This document shows, piece by piece, positions 22,541 through 33,959 of a stretch of DNA of 64,000 nt. The first letter of the stretch is position 1. Each line of letters begins with the position of its first letter. The notes beneath the pieces are model-generated. The model was not told where the DNA came from. It did not search any database and saw only the letters and a program-made list of their open reading frames with translations. This stretch comes from Dryobates pubescens (lineage: Eukaryota; Chordata; Aves; Piciformes; Picidae), in assembly GCF_014839835.1 (NCBI RefSeq), contig NC_071627.1, positions 4,899,001 through 4,963,000 on the forward strand. The letters run 5' to 3'. The translations under genes and the position numbers were made by a program.

Positions 22541-22784
22541 GTACGTTGATTTTTTTTTTTTTTTAATGTCCTTTTGTGAACATGGTGCATAAGATGCTTA
22601 TGGTAGACACAGACTTTCCAAAATGGTTGCAGCCTTGGAAATCACGTTTTGCAATGGTCACCAGCTCATGAATGTCACCTCCTAAAATATGTGCGAAGTC
22701 TGCTCTGTGTGTTTTATGTGTCATCTTCTCTACCAGCTGGGCAGTTGAATGTAACTAGTTTTCTCCAAAACTACAAGGTTCCGT
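22541..22784. other. Intronic spacer after gammaA-a
   Basis: Starts with the donor and a run of T (22547-22564). Nothing else recognised. Confidence 0.4.
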
Positions 22785-23085
22785 TGTGGTGTCTTGTGAC
22801 AGGACAACGGGTGATGGATTTAAACTAAAGGACAGGAGATCCAGACTAGACAGAAGAAAGAAACATTACACACTGAGTCTGGTGAGGCACTGGTACAGGT
22901 TGCAGAGAGGTATTGGATGCTCCATACCCACAAGCATTCCAGGACAGGTTGAACAGGGCTCCCAGCAGTCCGATCTCATTGAGGATGTCCCTTCTTACTC
23001 TTGGGGCGTTGGACAAGACTGACTTTTAAGGGTCACTTCCAACCTTTAAGGGTCCCTCCAACCTAAACAATTCTATGACTTTATA
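22785..23085 (+). mobile_element. CR1 LINE 3' end
   Basis: Carries the CR1 3' order: 'ggacaacgggtgatggatttaaactaaa', 'aggcactggtacaggttgcagagaggt', 'ggttgaacagggctcccagcag' and a terminal 'tccaacctaaacaattctatgact'. 5' truncated. The 'cacttccaacctttaagggtc-c-tccaacctaa' part is locally duplicated. Confidence 0.85.
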
Positions 23086-24017
23086 GTTTCTGTTCCCTAG
23101 TTCCCAGAATTTCATTGCCAACCCCTGTATCAGCCCTCAGATCTTGATGTAATTGGGCAACATCATAGCCTAAAAGCCACCTTTTGTGTAGTCTCACATT
23201 ACTTGGAAGCCCACCTTCAACAAATGAAATAATCAACCCCACTTAAGGACACTCAAAGTTCTAGGAATTTATCCTTATTACATGGTGAAAAATTCCACTG
23301 ATATCTCGACGAGTTTTCTCTTACTGCTGCATTTTGTGACTCAGCCTTTGAATTCAGTACAAATGGATTAATCTATAAGGTGTACAGACATCAAAAATAG
23401 AGTATATTAATTATCATATAAGTTAAAAAATATTTTCCAACAAAGTATGATTCATCACAGCCTGTCTGTGTGTGTCTAATTTCAGAATGTGACTTAATCT
23501 GAGATTATAAAATATGTTACTCTTTGGTTTCCATATAATCCGAGACCATTTTTTTTTCCTGCCAAAGATGCCACTCTATTCTGAAAGTACATCTACCAAA
23601 CAGGCTACCCCTGAACCTGCTTGCCTACAAAACAGGCTGTCCCAGAACCTGCTTGCCTCTATTATGACTGTTCATCACGGACAACCTTTTTTGTGCTCAT
23701 CCCAGAGTTTGCCAAAATATTGTGGCTTTGTACAGATGCACTTTTTGTGTGGTAGGAATGTAAGCTGAGATATAACCTTATGCTGCAAATTAACTGACCT
23801 TGTGCTGTTTACCCTTTTCTACTCAAATGCTGTAGGATGCAGGCTGGTTCTTAACTGCATCCTCCTGGGACTTAATTGTTCCATGTCAGCAGACTTGGGT
23901 ACAAGGTAAGAAAAAGAGATCCTGGAAGTAGGAGACAGTCTGCACATTAAAAGAGTGAAGTGGAGTGTGCTTCAGTGTGTGTTAGGTGTTTCTATTTATC
24001 CCTGGATTTATCCATAT
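23086..24017. other. Non-coding spacer with a small tandem repeat
   Basis: At about 23599-23659 a unit of roughly 30 bases (aacaggct-ccc-gaacctgcttgcct) is present twice. The rest has no recognised gene or repeat. Confidence 0.5.
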
Positions 24018-24280
24018 GATAGGATAAGGGGTAATGGATATAAACTACAACAAAGGATCCCACCTTAACATGAGGAGGAACTTCTTCACTGTGAGGGTCA
24101 CAGAGCACTGGAACAGGCTCCCCAGAGAGGTTGTGGAGTCTCTTTCTCTGGAGACTTTCAAGACCCATCTGGATGCATTCCTGTGCGACCTGTGCTAGAT
24201 TCTATGGTCCTGCTCTCCCTCTGGGTTGGACTCGATGATCTCTGGAGGTCTCTTCCAGCCTGTGATCCCCTGAGTTGTGC
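24018..24280 (+). mobile_element. CR1 LINE 3' end
   Basis: Shows the CR1 terminal blocks: 'ataaggggtaatggatataaact', 'atgaggaggaacttcttcactgtgagggt', 'gagcactggaacaggctccccagagaggt', 'gttggactcgatgatctctggaggtctcttccagcc'. 5' truncated. Confidence 0.9.
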
Positions 24281-25280
24281 CTAGGTACAGCTGGGGGAAA
24301 ATAAATTATCCTCCATTGCATGAATTAGTCTAGAGTTAGCAGGAAAACATTTTTTCTAATAACAACTAACTAAGAAGAGGAGGATGTCTTCACGTTGGTA
24401 TCTATCGAGGCACAGTGATGGTGTATATCCTAGACCTGTTTCTCCAGGTAAGTAGCATGGAGAGTTTTCTAACCTTTCCTCATCTTCCACATAAGGACCT
24501 GCAGTGATACTTCCTTCAGGCCTTCTTTTTTCTTCACAATAGAGAGGCAAAGATTTAATGTACTGGTGGGATACAAAAGCCATGAGGGATCCGTCCATTT
24601 TCTCTTAGTTTGTTCAAGCTGTCGACATTAGATGGAACATATTCTTAAGGTTTGAGACTTTCTGCAGTAACGGCCATCTTAGGAGATTTGTCAGAGGTAC
24701 AGAAAAAATAAATCCAGGTTTGCTTGTATGACACAACAATGCTGGATTTTGAAGGATGAAAGAGATGGGATATGGTAAGTGTAATGTGACTGCTGTGTGG
24801 TTGTCTCAGTATTTTGGACTCCCGGCTTTGCTTGTCCATCAGCGATCAACATTTCAAGCAGAAAGGTAAATGCTAGCTCGAGATTTCCCAGTTATGGAGA
24901 ATTTCCCAGTTACGAAAAAACCCACTGTCTACGAGCAGTGTTTAAGCGCTGGGCCTGTCCTGCCGTTGCTCTCACGCTGGTGAGGAGATGGCAGCGGGAA
25001 CACGCTAACGCATCACCCTAAAATCACTGTGAAGAAGAAATGGAGAACCGGAGCCATATCCTCCGAGCAATGTGGGATGATTTGTCTTGTAGAATGCTTG
25101 CAGGTGTAAGGAATTTAGACAACGGGAAATCCGAGGTGCCAAATTTCAGCACATATATAAGCTTTCTGGTTTACGCCGGTGATAACATCTATACTTTCGT
25201 ACCCCACAGTGACAGCAGTTTGAGAACGTACGTATCAGGACTTTCAGGCTGTTTTCCTTTCGGGCGCTGCGGTTCTCGGG
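24281..25280. other. Spacer upstream of gammaB-a
   Basis: No gene recognised. A TATA-like CATATATAAGC lies at about 25147-25157, 135-140 bases before the CSE. The short tandem 'tttcccagttatggagaa-tttcccagttacgaaa' lies at 24884-24920. Confidence 0.4.
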
Positions 25281-25289
25281 ATTGAACTC

Positions 25290-25307
25290 AGGGTGTCACT
25301 GTTGGCC
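25290..25307 (+). promoter_or_regulatory. Protocadherin promoter element (CSE) of gammaB-a
   Basis: AGGGTGTCACTGTTGGCC, 220 bases before the start codon; the core CGCT is CACT here. Position and surrounding match fit the CSE series of this window. Confidence 0.7.
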
Positions 25308-25526
25308 AAGGCGGAGAAGCCGTTCCGCCCTTCCCCATCCCCGGCGCCCGCGCAGTGCGGTTCCGCGCCGAGCGAAGAGGAGAGGAGAGCAGGAACTGCC
25401 CGAACACAGCCCGTCTTCCCACCAGCAACACGGATTTCATGTATTTTGTGCCTCTCAGCACTGATTCAGCTGCTCGGAAAACCTAATTATAAATAATCTG
25501 CAGAATACGCTTCAGCAAAGCAGAGA

Positions 25527-27956
25527 ATGGAGGTTCGGCCGGCAGGACAGAGCTGGGCAGCAGCCGGAAGGGTCACGCTATTCGCACTGCTGCTGCCGGT
25601 GTGCTGCAGGGCGGTACCGGAGCCGATCCGCTACGCCATCCCTGAGGAACTGGGCAAAGGCTCGCTGGTGGGGCCGCTGGCGCGGGACCTGGGACTGAGC
25701 CCGGCAGAGCTACCGGCACGTAAACTGCGGATAGTCTCTGGTGACGAAATGCGATACTTCACTCTCGGTGAAGACAGCACAAATCTGCGAGTAAACGAGA
25801 GGATAGACCGAGAAGGCATCTGCGGGGCCGTGTCGCCCTGTGTTTTTACTTTGGAGGCAGTCGTGGAAAACCCTTTCAATATATTTCATGTGAGTATTAC
25901 CATTGAAGATATCAATGATAATGCGCCCCAGTTTGACAGAGAAATTGTTGCCATAGAAATGGTTGAGTCCACCCGTCCTGGAACCAGATTCCTCCTGGGC
26001 AGTGGAAGAGACCCTGACATTGGGACGAACTCATTACAAAACTACCAACTTACCCCCAACCCGCTCTTCTCCCTTGTAGTGAAGGAGAGTTCTGATGGGA
26101 CAAAACAGCCGGAATTAGTGCTGCAGAAAAGCTTAGACCGAGAAAAGCAGAGAAATCACCACCTGATACTGACAGCAATGGATGGTGGGGATCCAGTCCG
26201 ATCCGGGACAGTCCAGATTAAGATTAACGTGACCGACGCAAATGACAACACACCAGTATTCACCAAACAGATCTACAAGGTTCGGCTGCTGGAAAACCTG
26301 CCAGAGGGCTCCTTAGCTTTTCAGGTGAAAGCTACTGATAGCGACGAAGGCACAAATGCAGAAATTACCTACTCCTTCAGTGACATCGCCAACAGTGCTC
26401 GACAGCTCTTCAGTCTGGACCCCAGGACAGGGGATGTGAAGGTTACAGGCCGCTTAGATTATGAAGAAGGGAAACATTATGAAGCGACCGTTGAAGGCAA
26501 GGACGGGGGCGGGCTGAGTGCTCAAGCCAAAGTGCACATTGACATTCTAGACGTGAACGACAATGCACCAATCATTTCTCTCCTGCCTATCTTGAACCCG
26601 GTACCAGAAGACTCTATCCCAAGCACTGTTGTAGCTGTGATCAACGTGCGTGATAGAGACTCGGGGGATAACGGAGCAGTAAGTTGTAGCATCGATGGGG
26701 ATTTGCCTTTCAAACTTGAATCTTCATCAGAGAACACTTATAAACTAATAACAGCCAGTGAGCTGGATAGAGAAACCGTCTCTGGCTACAACATTACCAT
26801 CACTGGCACGGACCGGGGCAGCCCACCGCTGTCGAGCCAAGCAGCGCTAGTGCTGGAGGTGTCGGACGTGAACGACAACGCACCAGTGTTCGAGGAGGAG
26901 GTGTACAGCGCCTACGTGGCCGAGAACAACGCGGCGGGAGCGTCGGTGCTGCGCGTGCAGGCACGGGACGCGGACGCGGGCGCCAACGGGCGCATCAGCT
27001 ACTGGCTGGAGGGCGGCAGCGCCGGCTCGGTAGCGCCGCCGGTGTCGGTGGAGGCGCAGAGCGGCGCGGTGTACGCGCAGCGCTCCTTGGACTACGAGCA
27101 GTGCCGCGAGTTCACGGTGACGGTGCGGGCGCAGGACGGCGGGGTGCCGGCGCGCAGCTCGACGGCCACGGTGCGCATCTTCGTGCTGGACCGCAACGAC
27201 AACACGCCGCGGGTGCTGTGGCCGACGGCAGCGGCAGCAGCAGGCGAGGCGCCGCCCTTCGAGGTGGTGCCGCGCTCGGCCGAGGTGGGCTACCTGGTGG
27301 CCAAGGTGGTGGCGGTGGACGCGGACGCGGGGCGCAACGCCTGGCTGTCGTACGAGCTGCTGCAGGCGCCGGAGCCGGCGCTCTTCCGCCTGGGGCTGCA
27401 CAACGGCGAGGTGCGCACGGCGCGGGCCGTGTCGGAGCGCGACGCGGCCAAGCAGCGCCTGGTGGCGCTGGTGAAGGACCACGGGCAGCCGGCGCTGTCG
27501 GCCACGGCCACGCTGCACGTGGTGCTGGCCGAGAGCTTGCAGGAGGCGCTGCCGGAGCTGAGCGAGCGGCCGGCGGGCGCCGACTCGCCGGCCGAGCTGC
27601 AGTTCTACCTGGTGCTGGCGCTGGCTCTGCTCTCGGCGCTCTTCCTGCTCAGCCTGGGGCTGGCCCTGCTGGCGCGGCTGCGGAGGGCCGGGCCGCCCGC
27701 CGTCCTGCGCTGCCTGGGCGCGCAGCGCTTGTCTCTGGCGGGCGCCGCCTTCCCGGCCGACTTCTGCGAGGGCACCTTGCCCTACTCCTACAACCTGTGC
27801 GTGGCTCCGGGCCGCGCCCTGACCGGGGCCGCTTGGCTGCCGCCGCCCAGCCTGCCTGCGGAGGAGTTGCTAGGCGGCGAGTCCTGCGGGAAGCAGAGCC
27901 CAAGCAGCAGCAAGGCCGTCGCGGGAGATCCCCCCGCCGACCCCGACACAACACAG
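25527..27956 (+). CDS. PCDHGB: Gamma protocadherin, subfamily B variable exon (gammaB-a)
   Basis: An 810-codon variable exon. MEVRPAGQSWAAAGRVTLFALLLPVCC is the signal peptide, before EPIRYAIPEELGKGSLVG. The six cadherin repeats have linkers near residues 128 (DINDN), 237 (DANDN), 345 and 450 (DVNDN) and 558 (DRNDN, a gammaB trait here). The membrane helix is FYLVLALALLSALFLLSLGLALL near 690. The tail FCEGTLPYSYNLCVAPGRAL is the gammaB signature. It ends at CAG|GTCGGTAAG: the phase-0 cut is the first GT; a better-looking GTAAGC four bases on would be phase 1. EC1-EC4 are less GC-rich and more divergent than in gammaB-b and gammaB-c; from about 26830 onward the exon becomes almost identical to them. 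Confidence 0.93.
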
Positions 27957-29683
27957 GTCGGTAAGCTCGAGCACTCTCCTTGTTCTTTTTGAGCCTCCGT
28001 TCTGTTTTCACTTGAATTATTGTCGGGTGATGTGGTTGCAAAGTGCTGGTCCGTGTCTCTGAAGTATGGAAGGAAGGAATGATGAAAGGAACTGAGTATC
28101 TCCCTTTCACTCAGAGTATACAGCTAGCGGCAGTACTCCTTGGTTCTTCACTGATTGTAGGTTCAGTCTTTTCTAGTTGGGTTTTTTCCCATGCTCCGTG
28201 GTAGTTACTTCTTTCCCGACCACCTCTGACCATGTGCGGGTGTGGATGATGAATGAGACTTCGAGTAAAAGAAATAATCGCCTATTCATTTCTCAGAATT
28301 GTTTGTTTCATGTTCCCGAAACGGGGTGCTTTCCCAAAGCGAGGTGCTTCGACATGCTATATCGCATTGATAGGTGAATTCAAACCCGAGGAATTCCTTC
28401 TCTGTCTCTTTCTGCAGTAATTGTCCTTGCTTCTTTAAAGGATGAGCATGTCGGCAACGACACGGGAATACACTAATGACAGCAATTCATCATTTGAATG
28501 TGCACAAATGATCCGCACATTTTAGGATGAGCTGCTGTGCTTGTCTTCTGCGTTCCTACAGTGCTTTTTGCGAAAAGGTGGCCTACTAAATCAGAATCAG
28601 GAGATTCAGTGATTAGATGACATTGGAATCATTCTGACCTTCATTTCAGGTAAAAGAAAAGCCCGTTCCTAGTCCTTCAAGCTGTCAGACCATTTTAAAA
28701 TTGTATAAATAGAGTATAAACAGCAAAATTTATGTAGGCTCTTAAACAAGTCGCAACAGATGCTTTCTGCCTCATGGGTTGTTGTGGTACTACCAGTGAG
28801 AAGGGATGAAGTGACCAACCATCAGAAACCAGTGCATGTGGCAGAAAATTATTTTCGAGCCCTGTGTTTCCAAGACTTAAACAGAAATGCCAGCACCACC
28901 TTCCTAGGAGGTCTGAGGGCTTAGGGAGCTTAGATTCTCCATTTCATTTGACTGGCCTCACCTTCAGCCTTTCATCTTTTACTATGATGGCTGTGTAGTT
29001 GATTTGAAACATGTTCCATGTGAGCTGCAGTATTTAAAACAAAGTTCCTTCCTCTTGAGTTAATTAGCCTGATACCTCTGGCTTTACAGGAAAGGGTCTG
29101 AATATCACTTTTAGTATTTCAGAACCTCCTTTGACTTTTTGCTCTTCTATCCATCATTAAAATAAAAATTATATTGAAAATCATGATACAGAGAAATTGG
29201 ATGAGACTCTTAATACTCTATACGTCGTGTTATGAAAAAGAAGCGTTTTGGCTTATATCTGTTGCCGTTAGCAAGTCAATTTTCCCATCCTAAGGAAAAA
29301 AAAGGCAGAGTTAGAGAATAGAATGGATTGGAGAATAAGCCAGTATACAAAATAACAGGTCTCTGCTTGAGGGAGTAATTTCGTTGCTGCTAATCTCAGC
29401 ATCCATTGCTGGTGCTGGTCTGAATGTGGCTGCATGACGCTTTTTGATTTGCAGAATGGGTGTGAGGCAAAATTAATTCCAGTACGACTGCTAGAAAAAA
29501 ACTGCGAAATTTCCGGTGCAGATTGTGCTTTCCAATGCGCGAGATAAGACACGTGATAGTCTATATATGTGATTACGGAAACTCAGTATTATATCACCAT
29601 TAAATGAGAATAAAAGACCAATAAAAGTCATGAAAAATCATCTGCAGGCAGCGCCGTGTTGATGCAGTTCCGGCAGGAGGCTG
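27957..29683. repeat. gammaB-to-gammaA spacer, copy 1
   Basis: Homologous to 41572-43360 and 55677-57716. Landmarks: 'gttgt-gtac-a-cagtg-gaag' and '(g/a)attttcgagc' near 28780-28860 and 42705-42770, and 56650-56740. Non-coding. Short ORFs are not shared. Confidence 0.75.
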
Positions 29684-29701
29684 CGGGCGCCGCTGTTGAC
29701 C
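29684..29701 (+). promoter_or_regulatory. Protocadherin promoter element (CSE) of gammaA-b
   Basis: CGGGCGCCGCTGTTGACC, identical in the three promoters gammaA-b, -c and -d. It is part of a wider block (about 29647-29730, GCAGCGCCGTG...GAGGAAGCCGGAGCG) conserved among these three, 206 bases before the start codon. Confidence 0.8.
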
Positions 29702-29906
29702 GAGCAGGAGCCAGAGGAAGCCGGAGCGCTGCAGAGAGCCCCGCCCGCTGCGGCCCCGCTCGCTCGCAGGCTGGCTCGGCGTCCGGGCGGCCTGAGAGCG
29801 TCTCGGCGGTGCGGAGCTGAGCTGCAGCGAGCCGGAGGGGCCGGCGGGAGCGGAGAGCAGAAGCCAGAGGCGGATCTCGATTCGTGACGGCGGTGTGGTG
29901 GTAGAG

Positions 29907-32357
29907 ATGTGCTCGGCGTGGGGACTCTGGGGCCGGCGGACGCGGGCCCTGCTATGCTGCGTCCTGCTGTTGGCATGGGAAGCGGCACGGGGGCAGCTGC
30001 GGTACTCGGTGCCGGAGGAGATGCCCAAGGGCTCTTTCGTGGGAGATGTGGCCAAGGACCTGGGGCTGCAGATGACGACGTTCAGTGACAGCGGCATTCA
30101 CCTTGTCTCGGAAGGTAGGACGCAGTATTTCTCTCTGCACGGAAAGACGGGACATTTGGTGACGGCAGAGAGGATAGACAGAGAGCAGCTGTGCCGGCTG
30201 CTGGAGAAATGTGTGCTGCGGCGTGAGCTGATAGTGGAAGGGGAAATGAAGATTTATGAGATCGAAGTGGAGATCACGGACATTAACGACCACTCTCCTA
30301 GCTTTCGAGAGACAGAAAAAGAACTGAGAGTGAGCGAGAGGATAGCTCCTGGTTCACGACTTCCTCTGCCTGAGGCTCACGATCCGGACGCAGGATTAAA
30401 TTCCCTCCTGAGCTATGAGCTGAGCGGTGACGAACACTTCTCCCTGGCAGTGCAAGAGAGCCCCGGCAGCGATCGGCGTCCCGAGCTGGTGCTCGCCAAG
30501 GCACTGGACCGGGAGGAGGAGGCATTTCACGAGCTGGTGCTGAAGGCGAGGGACGGCGGAGAGCCGTCACGGACGGGCACGGTGCGGATCCGCGTGGTTG
30601 TGCTGGACGCAAACGACAACGCGCCCGTGTTTAGCCCAGCAGAGTACACGGTGCGTGTGCCTGAGGATGTGCCCGTGGGCTCCGCCCTTGTCACCGTCAC
30701 GGCCACCGACCCTGACGAAGGGCTGAATGGCCATGTGAGATACGTTTTTAATAAAATCTCAGACCGAGCGTCAGAGCTTTTCCAGCTTGACCCTGAGACA
30801 GGAGAAATAATTCTTAAGGAAAAATTAGACTTTGAGGAGATCTCCTCACATGAATTAGAGGTGCAGGCATATGATGGGGAAGAACTTTTCGACAAGGCAC
30901 AGATCACAATAACCGTGACAGATGTCAATGACAACGTGCCCGAGATTTCAGTTAGGTCGACGCTCAGCGAGATCTCTGAGGACGCCCCGTCAGGAACGGT
31001 GGTGGCCCTGCTGCACGTGCAGGACCGGGACTCAGGAGCCAACGGCCAGGTGCGGTGCTCCCTGGACGCGGGAGTCCCGTTCCGACTGCAGAGCTCTCGC
31101 GGCAACTACTACAGCGTGGTGACGACGAGGGAGCTGGACCGGGAGGAGGTGTCGGAGTACAACGTGACAGTAAGGGCGGCCGATGGCGGGTCGCCGTCGC
31201 TGTGGAGCAGCACGGTGCTGAACCTTAGGGTGCTAGACGTGAACGACAACGCGCCGGTGTTCAGCGAGGCGAGCTACAGCGCCCGGCTGCCCGAGAACAA
31301 CGCGGCGGGCGCGCTGGTGCTGACGGTGCGGGCGCGGGACGCGGACTGGGGTCAGAACGCGCGCGTGCGGTACCGTCTGGGCGAGGGGCGGGTGCGTGGC
31401 GCGGCGCTGTCGTCGTACGTGTCGGTGCAGGCGGAGACGGGCGCGCTGTACGCGCTGCGCTCCTTCGACTACGAGGAGGTGCGCGAGGTGGGGCTGTGGG
31501 TGCTGGCGGAGGACGGCGGCTCGCCGGCGCTGAGCAGCAACGTGTCGGTGCGGATCGTGATCGTGGACGAGAACGACAACGCCCCGCAGGTGCTGTACCC
31601 GCCACCGGCGGCGGGCGTGCCCGGGTCCGGTGTCCGTGGCTGGTCGGGGGTGGAGCTGGCGCCGCGGTCGTCGGAGCCCGGGGCGCTGGTGGCCAAGGTG
31701 GTGGCGGTGGACGCGGACGCGGGGCAGAACGCGTGGCTGTCGTACGAGCTGGCCAAGGCGACGGAGCCGGGGCTGTTCCGCGTCGGGCTGCACAGCGGCG
31801 AGGTGCGCACTGCGCGCTTCCCGCTGGCCCGCGACGCTGCCCGGCAGAGCCTGGTGGTGCTGGTGAAGGACCACGGCCGGCCGGCGCTGTCGGCCACGGC
31901 CACGCTGACCGTGGTGCTGGCCGAGAGCGTGGCCGAGCTGCTGGCCGAGCTGGGCAGTGAGGCTGCGGCGGCGGTGCCGGGCGAGGCGGCGGGCAGCCTG
32001 ACGCGCTGGCTGGTGCTGGCCGTGGCGGCCGTCTCCTGCCTCTTCCTCGCCTTCCTGCTGCTGCTGCTGGCACTGCGCCTGCGGCGGTGGCGCCGCTCGC
32101 AGCTGCCTCCTCCTGCGGGCGGTGCCTTGCGCGGCGTGCCGGCCACGCACTTCGTGGGCATCGACGGCGTCCGCGCCTTCCTGAGCTCCTACTCACACGA
32201 GGTTTCGCTCACTGCCGACTCACGCAAGAGCCAGCTCCGCTTGTCGCCCGGCAGCTGCTGCGACACCCTCCCTGCCCGCCCGCTGCCCGACGAGCCCGCA
32301 CCGCTGCTCGGTGAGGATCCTGCCGGTGCACCGCCGCAGGATGTCAACAATGCTCCG
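29907..32357 (+). CDS. PCDHGA: Gamma protocadherin, subfamily A variable exon (gammaA-b)
   Basis: An 817-codon variable exon. The ATG of MCSAWGLWGRRTRALLCCVLL is used; two in-frame GTG codons before it are not starts. The mature chain begins near residue 30 (QLRYSVPEEM). Calcium linkers lie at about 125 (DINDH), 234 (DANDN), 339 and 444 (DVNDN) and 554 (DENDN); the membrane helix spans about 701-723; the tail motif HFVGIDGVRAFLSSYSHEVS starts near 748. EC1's linker has DINDH instead of DINDN, as in gammaB-b. The EC5-EC6 part has one extra proline codon (YPPPAAG) against its sisters. Donor CCG|GTGAGT, phase 0, followed by a long T run. Confidence 0.94.
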
Positions 32358-33959
32358 GTGAGTGCCTCTCCGAGGACTTTCCTTTTTTTTTTTTTTCCTC
32401 TCTCTTGATTTCTAGTTATTCTTTTCACACTTTCTTTCATTTGTGCAGTCAGGGAAGGGGAGGGAGAGCTGTGCACACGTTACTAGTCTTTTGTGTGGTC
32501 TACTGGCATTTTAAGTTCTTGCAAATTATTAGGGTCTAAGAATACCTTCCTGGTTTTGAAAGACTGGAGACTAGAGTCATAGCACTGTGAGGGAAAGGCT
32601 GTTGAAGGTCTCTATAGCTAATGTTTGCTCGTAATTCAGTGTGAATTTCTTCTTCCTGTAAAAGTTCGGCCTGAGACATTTTATTCCAGTTGTTTTGGGA
32701 TTTCTGGCAGTTTTTTATTGTATGTTTGTAGCTTGTTGTGACTTTTTTTCCCCTTATGACAAGTGTCATAATGGGATCTGTAGAAGAAGGCAATACTCTT
32801 CATTTTCTACTGAGTATCTTATTGTATATGCACTCTAAATGCCAATATCTAGAAGAGTATATTCTGATCCCTTAATTTCCACATATCTTAATTTCTTGCC
32901 TTTCTTCCTTTCATAGCAAACACTTTCAGAGATCTGCTGATGTTTTGTTGGTATTAAAATTGGTGTGATTGTAGGGGACGAGAGGGTATTCTTCTCAGTA
33001 ATTTCTGGCTCTGATACATTTTTTCCCGTGACTGATAGTTATTGGTTGTAGACATAAGCATTGCCTTAACGGTTGTATGCACAGATATCTTCCAAAGTGA
33101 GCATGTTCTTGATGGTGGTGTCAAGCTTATACTGATAATTGAGTCATTAACTGAGCTGCATGTGCCATGAGCAGAGAAGTCTCTCCTCATGTAGCTGTGT
33201 TGTGATCTATGTTCTCTGTAAGAGAAATTCTGTGGGAAATGTTTCTTTCAATGGTGCTTCCCTGTTATTTGAGCATGCTGAAGTGTTCTGCACAGATGCA
33301 GGACACCTGGAAGATTTCACTGTTCTGTAGTTGGAAATGGCTGAAAGGTAGGTGTAGATGTTTCATTGACTCATAGTTTTATGAGTCCCAGAGTTGTACT
33401 TGGGTCCATTTTCCTCTTCTTGTTGTCCAAACAGAATTGTTCTCATGGCCATTAGCATAAAATCATCTGTGATCCTTATTTACATTTAAGCAAATAGTTT
33501 ACAACTTATTTACAATTAAGATATGATTTAAACCTGTAACATCTTCCTATGTACCTTTTACAAACCAGATACCAGGCTGGGAAAGCAGTTTCCATTCATA
33601 CCCTGAGGTTGTTCAGCTTCCAAGAGAAAGACTTTGATATAATGTTTTCATAAAATGTCACTGAATAAAATGCTTTTTATCTCGTGGCTGACAGATGCCC
33701 AAAAGTTGGATGTTGTCACAGGTGCAAATAAAGGCTGTGAATACAGAGTGAGGAGGTTGATATGCTGTCTTTGAAGCAGTAAAGTAAGTGGATCAATGTA
33801 GGTTTGACCGGGCAATGGCTTGATTTCATGCCTGGGACCGCTATGATCCTGTCCTGAAAGGCAATGACAATGCTCCAACAATAAAGCTTTTACACAATAT
33901 CTCTGCATGTAGAATGATGTTGCATGGGCAGACAAGCTTATACCTCTTATGTGAAATCT
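32358..33959. repeat. gammaA-to-gammaB spacer, left part
   Basis: Non-coding. 33100-33960 shows homology to about 49450-50220 (for example 'ttgatttcatgcctgg-' near 33820 and 50190; 'ggtgcaaataaaggctgtgaatacagag' against 'ggtgcaactgtgaatgcagag'). Nothing gene-like seen. Confidence 0.6.
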
